From: Shimia sp. R9_2
Lineage (GTDB): Bacteria > Pseudomonadota > Alphaproteobacteria > Rhodobacterales > Rhodobacteraceae
Assembly: GCF_017743735.1 (NCBI RefSeq)
Contig: NZ_JAGHRO010000005.1
Coordinates: forward strand, 124,001-188,000
Direction: 5' to 3'
Length of the DNA: 64,000 nt
The position numbers were made by a program, and so were the translations under genes. The notes under the pieces were generated by a model that was not told where the DNA came from, did not search any database, and saw only the letters and a list, made by a program, of their open reading frames with translations. Positions within the stretch are counted from its first letter, which is position 1; each line of letters starts with the position of its first letter. Below are positions 43,770-52,684 of the stretch, in pieces.

Positions 43770-45008
43770 ATGGATCAGCCGGACCGCAAAGTCGAGCCGC
43801 ATTTCTCTAAGCCAACGCGCCAGATTTTCCTGATGGTGAGCGTTTTGGGAATGACCGGGGCTTTGGGCTATTTTGCCCTGCCGCGTGTCTTGCCTGTGTT
43901 TCAGGCAAACCCCTATCTGAACGGCTTTATCATCTTTGTCTTTTTGATCGGCGTGGCCGCGACCTTTGGTCAGGTGCTGTCGCTGATTTCCTCGGTGCGC
44001 TGGATCGAGGGGTTTGCGGGGCTGCGCGACGGCTATGACGCGCACAATCCGCCGACGTTGCTGGCACCGCTGGCGAGCCTGCTGAGGGAACGCGGGGCGC
44101 ATGGGCAGATCGCTTCTTCCTCTGCACGCTCCATTCTGGATTCGGTGGCCACCCGCGTGGATGAGGGGCGGGAAATCACCCGATACCTCGTCAATATGCT
44201 GATTTTCCTTGGCCTTTTGGGCACCTTCTACGGGCTTGCGACCACCGTGCCTGCGGTGGTGGACACGATCCGCAGCCTTGATGTGGGCGGTGGCGAAGGC
44301 GGTGTTGAGGTGTTCTCGCGTCTGATGACGGGGCTGGAAAGCCAGCTTGGTGGTATGGGCGTGGCCTTTGCTTCCTCGTTGCTGGGGCTTGCGGGCTCGC
44401 TGATTGTGGGCCTGCTGGAGCTGTTTGCCGGTCATGGCCAGAACCGGTTTTATCGCGAACTCGAAGAATGGCTGAGCTCGATCACGCGGGTGGGTTTTGC
44501 CACCAGCGATGGTGAAGGCGGCGATATTCAGGTGCTGGGGGCGGCGTTTGAGCATATGTCGGGCCAGCTTGATCAGCTGCGCGAAACCATGATCGAAACC
44601 GCTCAGATGCGCGGGCAGAACAGCGGCCAGATGGGCGAGCTGATCGAGGCGGTGAACCGGATGGCGGACCGCGTGGACACGCAAACGCCTGTGACCCAGG
44701 CATTGTTGCGGCTGGCGGAAGGGCAGGAAGCGCTGCTGGCCAAGATGGGCGAGGGGACTGTCGGGGACGGTGGCATTGATGCGGAAAGCCGGATGCGGCT
44801 GCGCTCGATCGATGTGCAGATGCTGCGCATTCTGGAAGAGATCTCCGCCGGGCGTCAGGAAAGCATGGCGGAGCTGCGCACCGAGCTGAGCGGGATTTCC
44901 CGTGTGCTGCGGCGGCTGGCCAAGGCGCAGGAAGCGGAAAACGCCGCGCCCAACACCAAGGTGCAGCTCAAGCGCTCGCCAATCTCAAAAGGTGGGCAGG
45001 AGGGCTAA
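43770..45008 (+). CDS. MotA/TolQ/ExbB-type proton-channel subunit with long cytoplasmic tail
   Basis: A 412-residue inner membrane protein. Two N-terminal helices (FLMVSVLGMTGALGYFALP, FIIFVFLIGVAATFGQVLSL), a cytoplasmic loop, then two helices that fit the MotA/ExbB family: LVNMLIFLGLLGTFYGLATT and MGVAFASSLLGLAGSLIVGL. A tail of about 180 residues with coiled-coil character follows. ATG 43770 has AGGA 10 bases upstream; GTG 43752 is an alternative. It ends 3 bases before the MotB-like partner gene. The two probably form a proton-driven motor complex. There are no flagellar or Ton genes nearby. Confidence 0.85.
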   Translation: MDQPDRKVEPHFSKPTRQIFLMVSVLGMTGALGYFALPRVLPVFQANPYLNGFIIFVFLIGVAATFGQVLSLISSVRWIEGFAGLRDGYDAHNPPTLLAPLASLLRERGAHGQIASSSARSILDSVATRVDEGREITRYLVNMLIFLGLLGTFYGLATTVPAVVDTIRSLDVGGGEGGVEVFSRLMTGLESQLGGMGVAFASSLLGLAGSLIVGLLELFAGHGQNRFYRELEEWLSSITRVGFATSDGEGGDIQVLGAAFEHMSGQLDQLRETMIETAQMRGQNSGQMGELIEAVNRMADRVDTQTPVTQALLRLAEGQEALLAKMGEGTVGDGGIDAESRMRLRSIDVQMLRILEEISAGRQESMAELRTELSGISRVLRRLAKAQEAENAAPNTKVQLKRSPISKGGQEG

Positions 45009-45011
45009 GCC

Positions 45012-47249
45012 ATGGCCCTCTCGCGGCGCACAGGACAACGGTTTCAAGGCTCGATCTGGCCCGGTTTCGTGGATGCGATGACCGGGCTTTTGCTGGTGCT
45101 GATGTTTGTGCTGACGATTTTCATGATCGTGCAGTTTGTGCTGAGCGAGACCATCACCGGACAGGAAAGCGAGCTTGATGCGCTACAGGGCGAAGTTGCG
45201 GCGCTGGCCGATGCGCTGGGGCTGGAGCGGACGCGCACGCGCGATCTGGAAGGTGAGCTGAGCGGTTTGACGGCAACGTTGACGGATCGGGACAGCCAGC
45301 TGCGCGAACAGGAAGCGCTGATCGCGGCTTTGACGGCAACACGGGATGCCCAAGGCGCAGCGCTGGAACGTGCGCGGGCGCAGATCACAAGCTTTGAGGC
45401 GCAGGTGGCGACACTGCTGGCGCAACGCGATGACGCACAGGCCAATGTGGCCGCGCTGGAAGTGGCACGCGATGCGCTGATTGATGAACGCGCGGCGCTC
45501 AATCTGGCGCTGGCGGCGGCGCGGGATGAAATTGATGCCGGTGCAGAGGCTGCCCGTCTGGTGGCCGCAGAAGCGGAGGCAATGGAAGCGCTGATTGCGA
45601 GCCTGCGCGAAGATGTGGCCGAAGGGCAGCTGCAGATTGATGAGCTGGGCGCGGAGGCGGATCAGTTGGACCGCGCGCTCACCGAGCAGGAACAGCAGCG
45701 CTTGCTTGAGGCAGCGGCGGCGGAAGAGCTGCGCAAGCGTTTGGAAAACGCCGATGCGGAGCTGACCGCCATGACTTTGGCGCTGGAAGAGCAGCGCAAA
45801 GAGGCTGAGGACACGCTGACGCTCTTGGCAGCGGCGGAGGCTGCGCGGGATGATCTGGACCTGAAACTGGCGGCGGCGCTGGTCGAAGGGCAGGACGTTG
45901 GCTCTGATCTGGCGGAGGCCGCGCTGCAGCTGGCCACGCTTCAGACGGAGCTGGACACACGCGATGGTCAGCTGGCTTCGGTGAAGGCGGAATTGGCAGC
46001 GACATTGCTGGGGTTGGAGGAGAACCGGCGCACCGTGAATGATTTGCAGGCGCAGCTGGTGCAGGAAGTGGCCGCGCGCGCCACAGCAGAGGCGCAGGTT
46101 TCTGAACGCTCTGACGATCTGGCGACGCTTGGGGCCCAATTGGCCGAGGCGCTGGCCGCAAAACTGGCAGCGGAAACCGAAGGCGCTGCCTCTGCTGCAC
46201 AGGTGGACGGGCTGACCGCGCGGGTTGCCACGCTTGAAGATCAACTGGCAGCGGCGGTGGCCGCGCAGGTGCAGGCGCAGGACAGCGGCAATGACCTGCG
46301 CGAGCGGCTTGCGGCGGCTCTGGCGGCGAAGCTTTCCGCAGAGCAGCAGTTGCGCGACGGTGGCGATGTGCAACAGGCCCTTGCCGCAGCACTGGCGGCC
46401 CAGCGGGCGGCGGAAGCGGCGCAGGCCGATGCGTTAAGCGAGGCGGAACGCCGGGACGTGTTGCTGTCAGAGGCCAACAAGGCACTGTCAGAAGAAGAGG
46501 CCAGATCGGCGGAGAGTCAGCGCCAGATCGCGGTGCTCAATCAGCAGATTGCCGCGCTGCGCGCGCAGTTGGGATCGCTGCAGGGCATTCTGGATGAATA
46601 TGCAGAGCGGGATGCGGCGGCGCAGGTCCAGCTTGAGGCGCTTGGCTCTGATCTCAACGCGGCTCTGGCGCGGGCTGCCGCAGAGGAACGCAGACGGCGG
46701 CAGCTGGAAGAGGCGGAGCGCAAGCGGCTGGAAGATGAGAAGCTGGCGCTTGAGGCCGAAGCTGCTGCGCTGGCGGCGGAGACGCGGGATCTGGCGCAGT
46801 ATCGCTCTGAGTTCTTTGGGCGTTTGCGCAATGTGCTTGGCGCGCAGGAAGGGGTGCAGATTGTCGGTGACCGCTTTGTGTTCTCCTCAGAAGTGCTGTT
46901 CCCGCCGGGTGGTGCGCAGCTGTCACCGGAAGGACAGAGTGAGGTCGCAAAGGTCGCGGGCATTCTGCAGGGTGTGGTGGATGACATTCCAGCTGAGATC
47001 AACTGGATCCTGCGGGTGGATGGCCACACCGATGATGTGCCGATTTCAGGTGGCGTTTTTGCCGATAACTGGGAGCTGAGCCAAGCACGGGCGCTGTCTG
47101 TGGTGCGCTATCTGATTGATGTGCTGGGCCTGCCGCCCACGCGCCTGTCTGCCAATGGCTTTGGCCAGTATCAGCCGGTGGATCCGGCAGACTCCGAGGA
47201 GGCGCGGGCGCGCAACCGGCGGATCGAGCTGAAATTCACCGAGAAATAA
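45012..47249 (+). CDS. MotB-like protein with very long periplasmic coiled coil and OmpA domain
   Basis: A 745-residue protein. The single N-terminal helix starts GFVDAMTGLLLVLMFVLTIF, with Asp21 at the position of the proton-accepting aspartate of MotB (ADFMTAMM). Residues about 45-600 are an Ala/Glu/Leu/Gln-rich coiled coil with many repeated heptads. The C-terminal 140 residues form a peptidoglycan-binding OmpA domain (VDGHTDDVPISGG, NWELSQARALSVVRYL, RARNRRIELKF). The layout is a stator-type anchor with a periplasmic rod that could reach about 80 nm if fully helical, far more than MotB; such a rod would more likely fold back. Its role is unknown. Confidence 0.88.
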   Translation: MALSRRTGQRFQGSIWPGFVDAMTGLLLVLMFVLTIFMIVQFVLSETITGQESELDALQGEVAALADALGLERTRTRDLEGELSGLTATLTDRDSQLREQEALIAALTATRDAQGAALERARAQITSFEAQVATLLAQRDDAQANVAALEVARDALIDERAALNLALAAARDEIDAGAEAARLVAAEAEAMEALIASLREDVAEGQLQIDELGAEADQLDRALTEQEQQRLLEAAAAEELRKRLENADAELTAMTLALEEQRKEAEDTLTLLAAAEAARDDLDLKLAAALVEGQDVGSDLAEAALQLATLQTELDTRDGQLASVKAELAATLLGLEENRRTVNDLQAQLVQEVAARATAEAQVSERSDDLATLGAQLAEALAAKLAAETEGAASAAQVDGLTARVATLEDQLAAAVAAQVQAQDSGNDLRERLAAALAAKLSAEQQLRDGGDVQQALAAALAAQRAAEAAQADALSEAERRDVLLSEANKALSEEEARSAESQRQIAVLNQQIAALRAQLGSLQGILDEYAERDAAAQVQLEALGSDLNAALARAAAEERRRRQLEEAERKRLEDEKLALEAEAAALAAETRDLAQYRSEFFGRLRNVLGAQEGVQIVGDRFVFSSEVLFPPGGAQLSPEGQSEVAKVAGILQGVVDDIPAEINWILRVDGHTDDVPISGGVFADNWELSQARALSVVRYLIDVLGLPPTRLSANGFGQYQPVDPADSEEARARNRRIELKFTEK

Positions 47250-47306
47250 GCGGTTTCAAAGGTGCTGTTTGTCCATTGGCTGCTCCCTACATGCGGGGCA
47301 GCCATC

Positions 47307-48269
47307 TCATTCTATCGTCAGGATCGTCGTTGACTGATCCAGAATGGCACCGTCTCGCTTGAGAAGAACCTCACCTGTGTAGGCGCCTTTGGGCCAGCCG
47401 CCCTGCGGTGTGCGGCGCCCGCCAGCGCGGAAATACTGTGCCTGCGCGCGGTCCAGCAGCATGGTCTGCGTGTAGACAGCGCCTTGCGGGCCATTGATCG
47501 TAAAGGACATCTGATCGCCCGGACGGCTGCCAAAAGCGTGCCCAAACAGCACCAGCGCCTTGGCCTGCGCAGGGATGCGCTCGCGCCCGGCCATGCCGTC
47601 TTTCACCCGGTCATATTCCGGAATGCCAACCTCAAATCCGATGCGGATCAAACCGCCCGCCACATAGGAAATAGGCTCTGCCCAAAGAGAGCTGTGTGCG
47701 CCGCCGCAGGTGCCGAGGGTGTCGGCTGAGAAGGGATCAACCACCTGATCATTGTGGCGCACAGAGATGTGCAGATGCGGAAACTGCGTGCGCCCGGAGA
47801 GGCCGATCTCGCCCAAGGGCTGGCCGCGTTTGACCTGATCTCCGGTCGCGACGCTGACGGTGTTGCGCTTCATATGGCAATATTGGGTGACCCAGCCGTC
47901 GCCGTGGTCAATCGCGACCCCATTGCCGCAGTCGCGCCCGTTGAGTTTCGGAATGTCTTCGGTGCGGATGATCTGATCGCGCATGCCGTCGCGCGCACCC
48001 AGAACCACGCCGCCCGCAGCGGCAAGCACATTGACCCCCTCAGCCATGGCCTTGGAGGTGGGCAGGGCAAAATCCGTGCCTTTGTGCCCGTCATAAGACA
48101 GCCCGCCGCAGGTGTGATCCTGTGTGCCGTCCGAGCTGTCCTGATCGACATAGTTCTGAATGAAGCAGGTTTCGCCCAGCTCACAGTCGACAGGCAGCGA
48201 AAACAATGGCGCGCCCGCAGCGGGGAAAGCTGCGAGCGCGCCAAGAAGTGCGATGCCTGTGAGGCGCAT
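47307..48269 (-). CDS. M23-family metallopeptidase (LytM-like)
   Basis: A 320-residue secreted protein with a signal peptide (LTGIALLGALAAFPAAG). The zinc motif HKGTDFA (H-x3-D) near residue 62 and HLHI near 170 are intact, and DGWVTQYCHMKR lies between, so it is probably an active peptidoglycan endopeptidase or a regulator of amidases. The start overlaps the clpA stop by one base (TGATG), so it is translated with clpA. A weak hairpin between it and the MotB-like gene may terminate both. Confidence 0.9.
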   Translation of the reverse strand: MRLTGIALLGALAAFPAAGAPLFSLPVDCELGETCFIQNYVDQDSSDGTQDHTCGGLSYDGHKGTDFALPTSKAMAEGVNVLAAAGGVVLGARDGMRDQIIRTEDIPKLNGRDCGNGVAIDHGDGWVTQYCHMKRNTVSVATGDQVKRGQPLGEIGLSGRTQFPHLHISVRHNDQVVDPFSADTLGTCGGAHSSLWAEPISYVAGGLIRIGFEVGIPEYDRVKDGMAGRERIPAQAKALVLFGHAFGSRPGDQMSFTINGPQGAVYTQTMLLDRAQAQYFRAGGRRTPQGGWPKGAYTGEVLLKRDGAILDQSTTILTIE

Positions 48270-50599
48270 CAGTCCGCCGTCAGCAGCGGCGGCTGTTTGT
48301 CGCCAGTGATGCGCGGCTTGTCCGGGCCGGACAGATCGAGCACCAGCTCGCCATCTCTGACCTTGACCTTGACCACGCCGCCTTTGGCAAGCTTGCCAAA
48401 GAGCAGCTCTTCGGCGAGCGGCTTCTTGATGTGCTCCTGGATCACACGGCCAAGCGGGCGGGCGCCCATCTTGTCGTCATAACCCTTATCCGCCAGCCAC
48501 TGCGCGGCCTTTGGTGTGAGCTCGATGGTCACGTTGCGGTCCATCAGCTGGGCCTCAAGCTGCAGTACGAATTTCTCGACAACCTGCAGGATGGTCTCTT
48601 TCGGCAGAGGCTGGAAGGAGATCACCGCGTCCAGACGGTTGCGGAATTCCGGTGTGAACGTGCGCTCGATCGCGGCGGTGTCTTCGCCCTCGCGACGGTC
48701 GCGGCCAAAGCCGATGGCGGCCTTTGCCTGCTCGGTGGCACCCGCGTTGGAGGTCATGATCAGAACCACGTTGCGGAAGCTCACGGTGCGGCCGTTGTGA
48801 TCGGTCAGCTCGCCGTTGTCCATCACCTGCAACAGGATGTTGTAGACATCGGGGTGGGCTTTCTCGATCTCATCAAGCAGCAGCACGCAATGCGGGTGCT
48901 GATCCACGCCATCGGTCAGAAGGCCGCCCTGATCAAAGCCGACATAGCCCGGAGGTGCGCCGATCAGGCGGGAGACCGCGTGTTTCTCCATGTACTCAGA
49001 CATGTCAAAGCGCAGAAGTTCCACACCCAGCGTGTCCGCCAGCTGTTTGGCGACTTCGGTTTTACCGACACCGGTTGGACCGGCGAAGAGGTAGTTGCCG
49101 ATGGGCTTTTCAGGCTCGCGCAGACCGGCGCGGGCCAGTTTGATGGCAGAGCTGAGCGCCTCGATGGCTTTGTCCTGACCAAACACCACGCGCTTGAGGG
49201 ATTTTTCCAGATCCTTGAGCACTTCGGCGTCGTCTTTGGAGACGTTTTTCGGGGGGATGCGCGCGATTTTGGCGACCACGCCTTCGATCTCTTTCACGCC
49301 GATGGTCTTGCGGCGTTTGGAGGCGGCCAGCAGATGCTGCGCGGCACCGGCCTCGTCAATCACGTCGATGGCTTTGTCCGGCAGTTTGCGGTCATTGATG
49401 TAGCGTGCAGAAAGTTCCACAGCGGTTTTGATCGCATCGGCGGTGTATTTCACGCCGTGATGCTCCTCAAAATACTCCTTGAGGCCTTTGAGAATTTTGA
49501 TGCTGTCCGGCACGGTTGGCTCGTTCACGTCGATCTTCTGGAAACGACGGGACAGGGCGCGGTCTTTCTCAAAGTGCTGGCGGAACTCTTTATAGGTGGT
49601 GGAACCCATGGTGCGCAGTTTGCCGCCCTGAAGCGCAGGCTTCAGCAGGTTGGAGGCATCCATTGCGCCGCCGGAGGTGGCACCAGCACCGATCACGGTG
49701 TGGATTTCATCGATGAACAGGACGGCGTCGGGGTGATCCTCAAGCTCGGTCACCACGGCCTTGAGGCGTTCCTCAAAGTCACCGCGGTAGCGGGTGCCGG
49801 CGAGAAGTGCGCCCATATCAAGGGAGTAGATCGTGGTCTGGGAGAGAACCTCGGGGATTTCGCCCTGCACGATTTTGCGCGCGAGACCTTCGGCGATGGC
49901 GGTTTTGCCGACGCCCGGGTCGCCCACCAGAAGCGGGTTGTTCTTGCGGCGGCGGCACAGCACCTGAATGCAGCGCTCGACCTCATGATCGCGGCCGATC
50001 AGAGGGTCTACGTCGCCTTTGTTGGCTTTGGCGTTCAGGTCGACGCAGTATTTGGCCAGCGCGCTTTCTTTGCCTTCGCCGCCCTCTGCGGTGCCTTCGA
50101 TGCGCTGTTCGCTCTCATCTTCGGCGCCAGAAACCGGACGCGCCTCGCCAAAGGCGGGGTTCTTGGCCACGCCATGGGCGATGAAGTTGACCGCGTCATA
50201 GCGGGTCATGTCCTGCTCCTGCAGGAAATAAGCGGCGTTGGATTCACGCTCCGCAAAGATCGCCACCAGCACATTGGCACCGGTGACTTCGGTGCGGCCT
50301 GAGCTTTGGACATGGATCGCGGCGCGCTGGATAACGCGTTGGAATGCGGCGGTCGGGACCGCCTCGCTGCCTTCGATGTCTGTGACCAGATTGGACAGGT
50401 CATCGTCAATAAATTCGATCAGGTCGCTGCGCAATTCGTCGATGTTCACGCCGCAGGCCTGCATCACGCGCAGGGCATCTGGCTCTTCCAGCAACGACAG
50501 GAGCAAATGCTCCAGTGTGGCAAACTCATGTTTGCGCTGGTTGGCCTGTGCAAGTGCGGCATGAATGGCTTGTTCGAGCGTGTTTGAAAATGACGGCAC
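48269..50599 (-). CDS. clpA: ATP-dependent Clp protease ATP-binding subunit
   Basis: ClpA is the hexameric AAA+ unfoldase of ClpAP. The 776-residue protein has the N-terminal ClpS-binding domain ([20 protein letters not shown]), a first AAA domain with Walker [14 protein letters not shown] and Walker [15 protein letters not shown], and a second with [13 protein letters not shown] and [13 protein letters not shown], then a D2-small domain with GARPLGR and the IGF-type loop [12 protein letters not shown] needed for ClpP docking. Upstream, the 268 bases to gloB hold no gene. Confidence 0.97.
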   Translation of the reverse strand: MPSFSNTLEQAIHAALAQANQRKHEFATLEHLLLSLLEEPDALRVMQACGVNIDELRSDLIEFIDDDLSNLVTDIEGSEAVPTAAFQRVIQRAAIHVQSSGRTEVTGANVLVAIFAERESNAAYFLQEQDMTRYDAVNFIAHGVAKNPAFGEARPVSGAEDESEQRIEGTAEGGEGKESALAKYCVDLNAKANKGDVDPLIGRDHEVERCIQVLCRRRKNNPLLVGDPGVGKTAIAEGLARKIVQGEIPEVLSQTTIYSLDMGALLAGTRYRGDFEERLKAVVTELEDHPDAVLFIDEIHTVIGAGATSGGAMDASNLLKPALQGGKLRTMGSTTYKEFRQHFEKDRALSRRFQKIDVNEPTVPDSIKILKGLKEYFEEHHGVKYTADAIKTAVELSARYINDRKLPDKAIDVIDEAGAAQHLLAASKRRKTIGVKEIEGVVAKIARIPPKNVSKDDAEVLKDLEKSLKRVVFGQDKAIEALSSAIKLARAGLREPEKPIGNYLFAGPTGVGKTEVAKQLADTLGVELLRFDMSEYMEKHAVSRLIGAPPGYVGFDQGGLLTDGVDQHPHCVLLLDEIEKAHPDVYNILLQVMDNGELTDHNGRTVSFRNVVLIMTSNAGATEQAKAAIGFGRDRREGEDTAAIERTFTPEFRNRLDAVISFQPLPKETILQVVEKFVLQLEAQLMDRNVTIELTPKAAQWLADKGYDDKMGARPLGRVIQEHIKKPLAEELLFGKLAKGGVVKVKVRDGELVLDLSGPDKPRITGDKQPPLLTAD

Positions 50600-50867
50600 G
50601 GTGTGACTGCTCCCTCCGAGGTTAGATGAAGGCGGAACCTCCGCGTATCATCATAGGGTCTGTACTGTTAAAGTTTGGTCGATTGTCGGCGGTCTTCAAG
50701 GACTTTCTGTAAAATTTGACACAGATTGTCGCAGGATGCAGCCTAAGGTTGGGTCACTCTGTCGTGAAACGCTGAAGGAATGGACTGCAAAACGGCCAGT
50801 AAAGGCTGGATTTGAGGCGGCGCCATGCCTTTGCGCGGCACCGACCTGCATGATTTGGCAAAGCCGA

Positions 50868-51635
50868 TCAAAATTGATCTTTGCGCTTGCGAATTTCGGT
50901 GAACACCTCTTCAGCCGTGGCATCCGGCATGCCGATGGCGACCTGAAGGGCCGGATCGTCTCCGCGCAAGAAGGGATTCGTGGCCTTTTCCTGCCCGAGG
51001 CTGGAGGGCACAGTGAATTTCCCCTCGGCGCGCAAGGCATCCACCTCCAGAATACGGGCGGTCAAAGCCGGATTGTCTTCGCCCAGAGAGGCGGCAAAGG
51101 CGCAGTTGGAGGCGGTGTATTCGTGACCTGAGCAGACGGTTGTGGTGTCCGGAAGGGCGGCGAGCTTGCTGAGGCTCTTAAACATCTGCGACGGTGTGCC
51201 TTCAAAAAGACGGCCGCAGCCCATGGCCATCAGGCTGTCGCCGGTGAAGACGGCCTGTGTGTCGGGGAAGTGAAAGGCGATGTGGCCCACGGTGTGGCCT
51301 GACACATCAAGCACCACGACTTCTTCACCCGCGAAATCGAAGCTATCGCCCTCTGCCAGTGCGAGATCTAGCGCGGGCAGACGGTGGGCATCGGCGCTGG
51401 CGCCAATCACTTTGGCGGGATGTTCCGCAAGAATACCGGCGAGCCCGTCGATATGATCCCAATGGTGGTGGGTCAAAAGCACATGGCTGAGCTGCCAGTT
51501 GCGCTCGGAAAGGGCTGCGAGAATCGGGCCGGGCTCGGGCGCATCGACCAGAGCAGTGGCTCCGCTGGCCTCATCATGCACCAGAAAGGCGTAGTTGTCC
51601 GACAGGCAGGGAATGGTCACGATCTGATGGGGCAT
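50868..51635 (-). CDS. gloB: Hydroxyacylglutathione hydrolase (glyoxalase II)
   Basis: Glyoxalase II hydrolyses S-D-lactoylglutathione in methylglyoxal detoxification. ATG 51635 ([20 protein letters not shown]) follows AGAGGCGG and gives 255 residues. The binuclear metal motif [10 protein letters not shown] is intact, with later ligands in [26 protein letters not shown], and [10 protein letters not shown]. It is divergent from the methyltransferase gene at 51697, a common arrangement in this group. Confidence 0.96.
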   Translation of the reverse strand: MPHQIVTIPCLSDNYAFLVHDEASGATALVDAPEPGPILAALSERNWQLSHVLLTHHHWDHIDGLAGILAEHPAKVIGASADAHRLPALDLALAEGDSFDFAGEEVVVLDVSGHTVGHIAFHFPDTQAVFTGDSLMAMGCGRLFEGTPSQMFKSLSKLAALPDTTTVCSGHEYTASNCAFAASLGEDNPALTARILEVDALRAEGKFTVPSSLGQEKATNPFLRGDDPALQVAIGMPDATAEEVFTEIRKRKDQF

Positions 51636-51696
51636 GGAAATCCGCCTCTGCATGGTTATGTTAGCACTAGATTTGCCGATCAGAGAGCCAGGCGCA

Positions 51697-52437
51697 ATGC
51701 ATCTTGATGTGCAGGACCTACGCAATTTCTATTACCGCAGCACTTTGGGGCGTGCGGCCCAGAAAGCTGTGCGTGACGAATTGCTGGAACTTTGGCCCGA
51801 GGCCAAGGGACAAACGGTCGTTGGCTTTGGCTTTGCGGTGCCGCTGTTGCGGCCCTATCTGGCGGAAGCGCGGCGCGTTGTTGGCCTGATGCCCGGGCCG
51901 CAGGGGGTGATGCCCTGGCCTGCGGGGATGGCGAATGTTGCGACGCTCTGTGAGGAGACGCTTTGGCCGATTGCGACCGGACATGCGGACAAGCTGGTGA
52001 TCATGCACGGGCTTGAAACCAGCGAGCGGCCCGGAGATGTGCTGGCAGAGGCCAACCGCGTGCTGGGGCCAGGCGGGCGCGCGGTGTTCATTGTGCCGCA
52101 CCGTTCCGGCATGTGGTCGCGCAGCGATAAGACGCCTTTTGGCTTTGGCCGTCCTTATTCTACGGCGCAGCTGGAAGGCTTGCTGAAGCAGCACGGATTT
52201 ATGCCGGAGCGGCACCGCGCGACGCTTTATCAGCCGCCGAGTCACAAACGTTTCTGGCGCAAGACCGGCAACCTTCTGGAGAACTTTGGCAAGACGGTGT
52301 CGCCGGTGATGGCGGGGGGCGTGCTGATTGTGGAGGCCAGCAAACGGGTTCAGGCTCCAAGCGGGCCCGGGGTGCGCACACGGGTCACGCGGCAACTGGG
52401 CGTTCTGGCGCCCAGTCCGGAAGTGGCGCCAGCCTAG
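51697..52437 (+). CDS. Class I SAM-dependent methyltransferase-like protein
   Basis: A 246-residue protein with a methyltransferase fold: the SAM loop is [18 protein letters not shown] (the usual D/E-x-G-x-G is altered to GFGFAVP), followed by [35 protein letters not shown] and a C-terminal tail. ATG 51697 follows AGGCGCA. Its TAG stop is formed by the CTAG at 52434-52437, which is repeated at the other end of the 243-base element that follows. Confidence 0.82.
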   Translation: MHLDVQDLRNFYYRSTLGRAAQKAVRDELLELWPEAKGQTVVGFGFAVPLLRPYLAEARRVVGLMPGPQGVMPWPAGMANVATLCEETLWPIATGHADKLVIMHGLETSERPGDVLAEANRVLGPGGRAVFIVPHRSGMWSRSDKTPFGFGRPYSTAQLEGLLKQHGFMPERHRATLYQPPSHKRFWRKTGNLLENFGKTVSPVMAGGVLIVEASKRVQAPSGPGVRTRVTRQLGVLAPSPEVAPA

Positions 52438-52684
52438 GGTCTGCTGACATTCACCGCGCACCCCCGGTTTGAGACCCAAATCCACCAGCGCAAGGCATTT
52501 TGGTGATGTAAAGGTGGCCCCTTTTCGAACCAAAATAACGCGGCGATGGTGGATTTTGGCCAAATCCCACAGAGACGCGGCGAATTTTACCCATTGCGTC
52601 GTAATTTTTCCCTCGAGATCAACCAGATCAGAGCGGTCAAAATGCCTCGCGCCGGAGTGCGCGCTGAATGTCAACAGACCCTAG
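52434..52684. mobile_element. MITE-like element of about 243 bases with inverted ends and CTAG flanks
   Basis: The left end GGTCTGCTGACATTCACCGC (52438 on) and the reversed right end GGTCTGTTGACATTCAGCGC (from 52680) agree at 22 of the first 24 positions, and a further shared CGC(A/G)AGGCATTTTG lies about 50 bases in from the left end and 30 from the right. Both ends are flanked by CTAG (52434-52437 and 52681-52684), a likely target duplication. There is no open frame of note inside. It is a non-autonomous element of unassigned family. Confidence 0.78.

Noticed and set aside
43770-47249. Zorya anti-phage system
   Set aside because: The MotA/MotB-like pair recalls ZorA/ZorB, but no ZorC, ZorD or ZorE gene is adjacent, and the long coiled coil is in the B rather than the A subunit.
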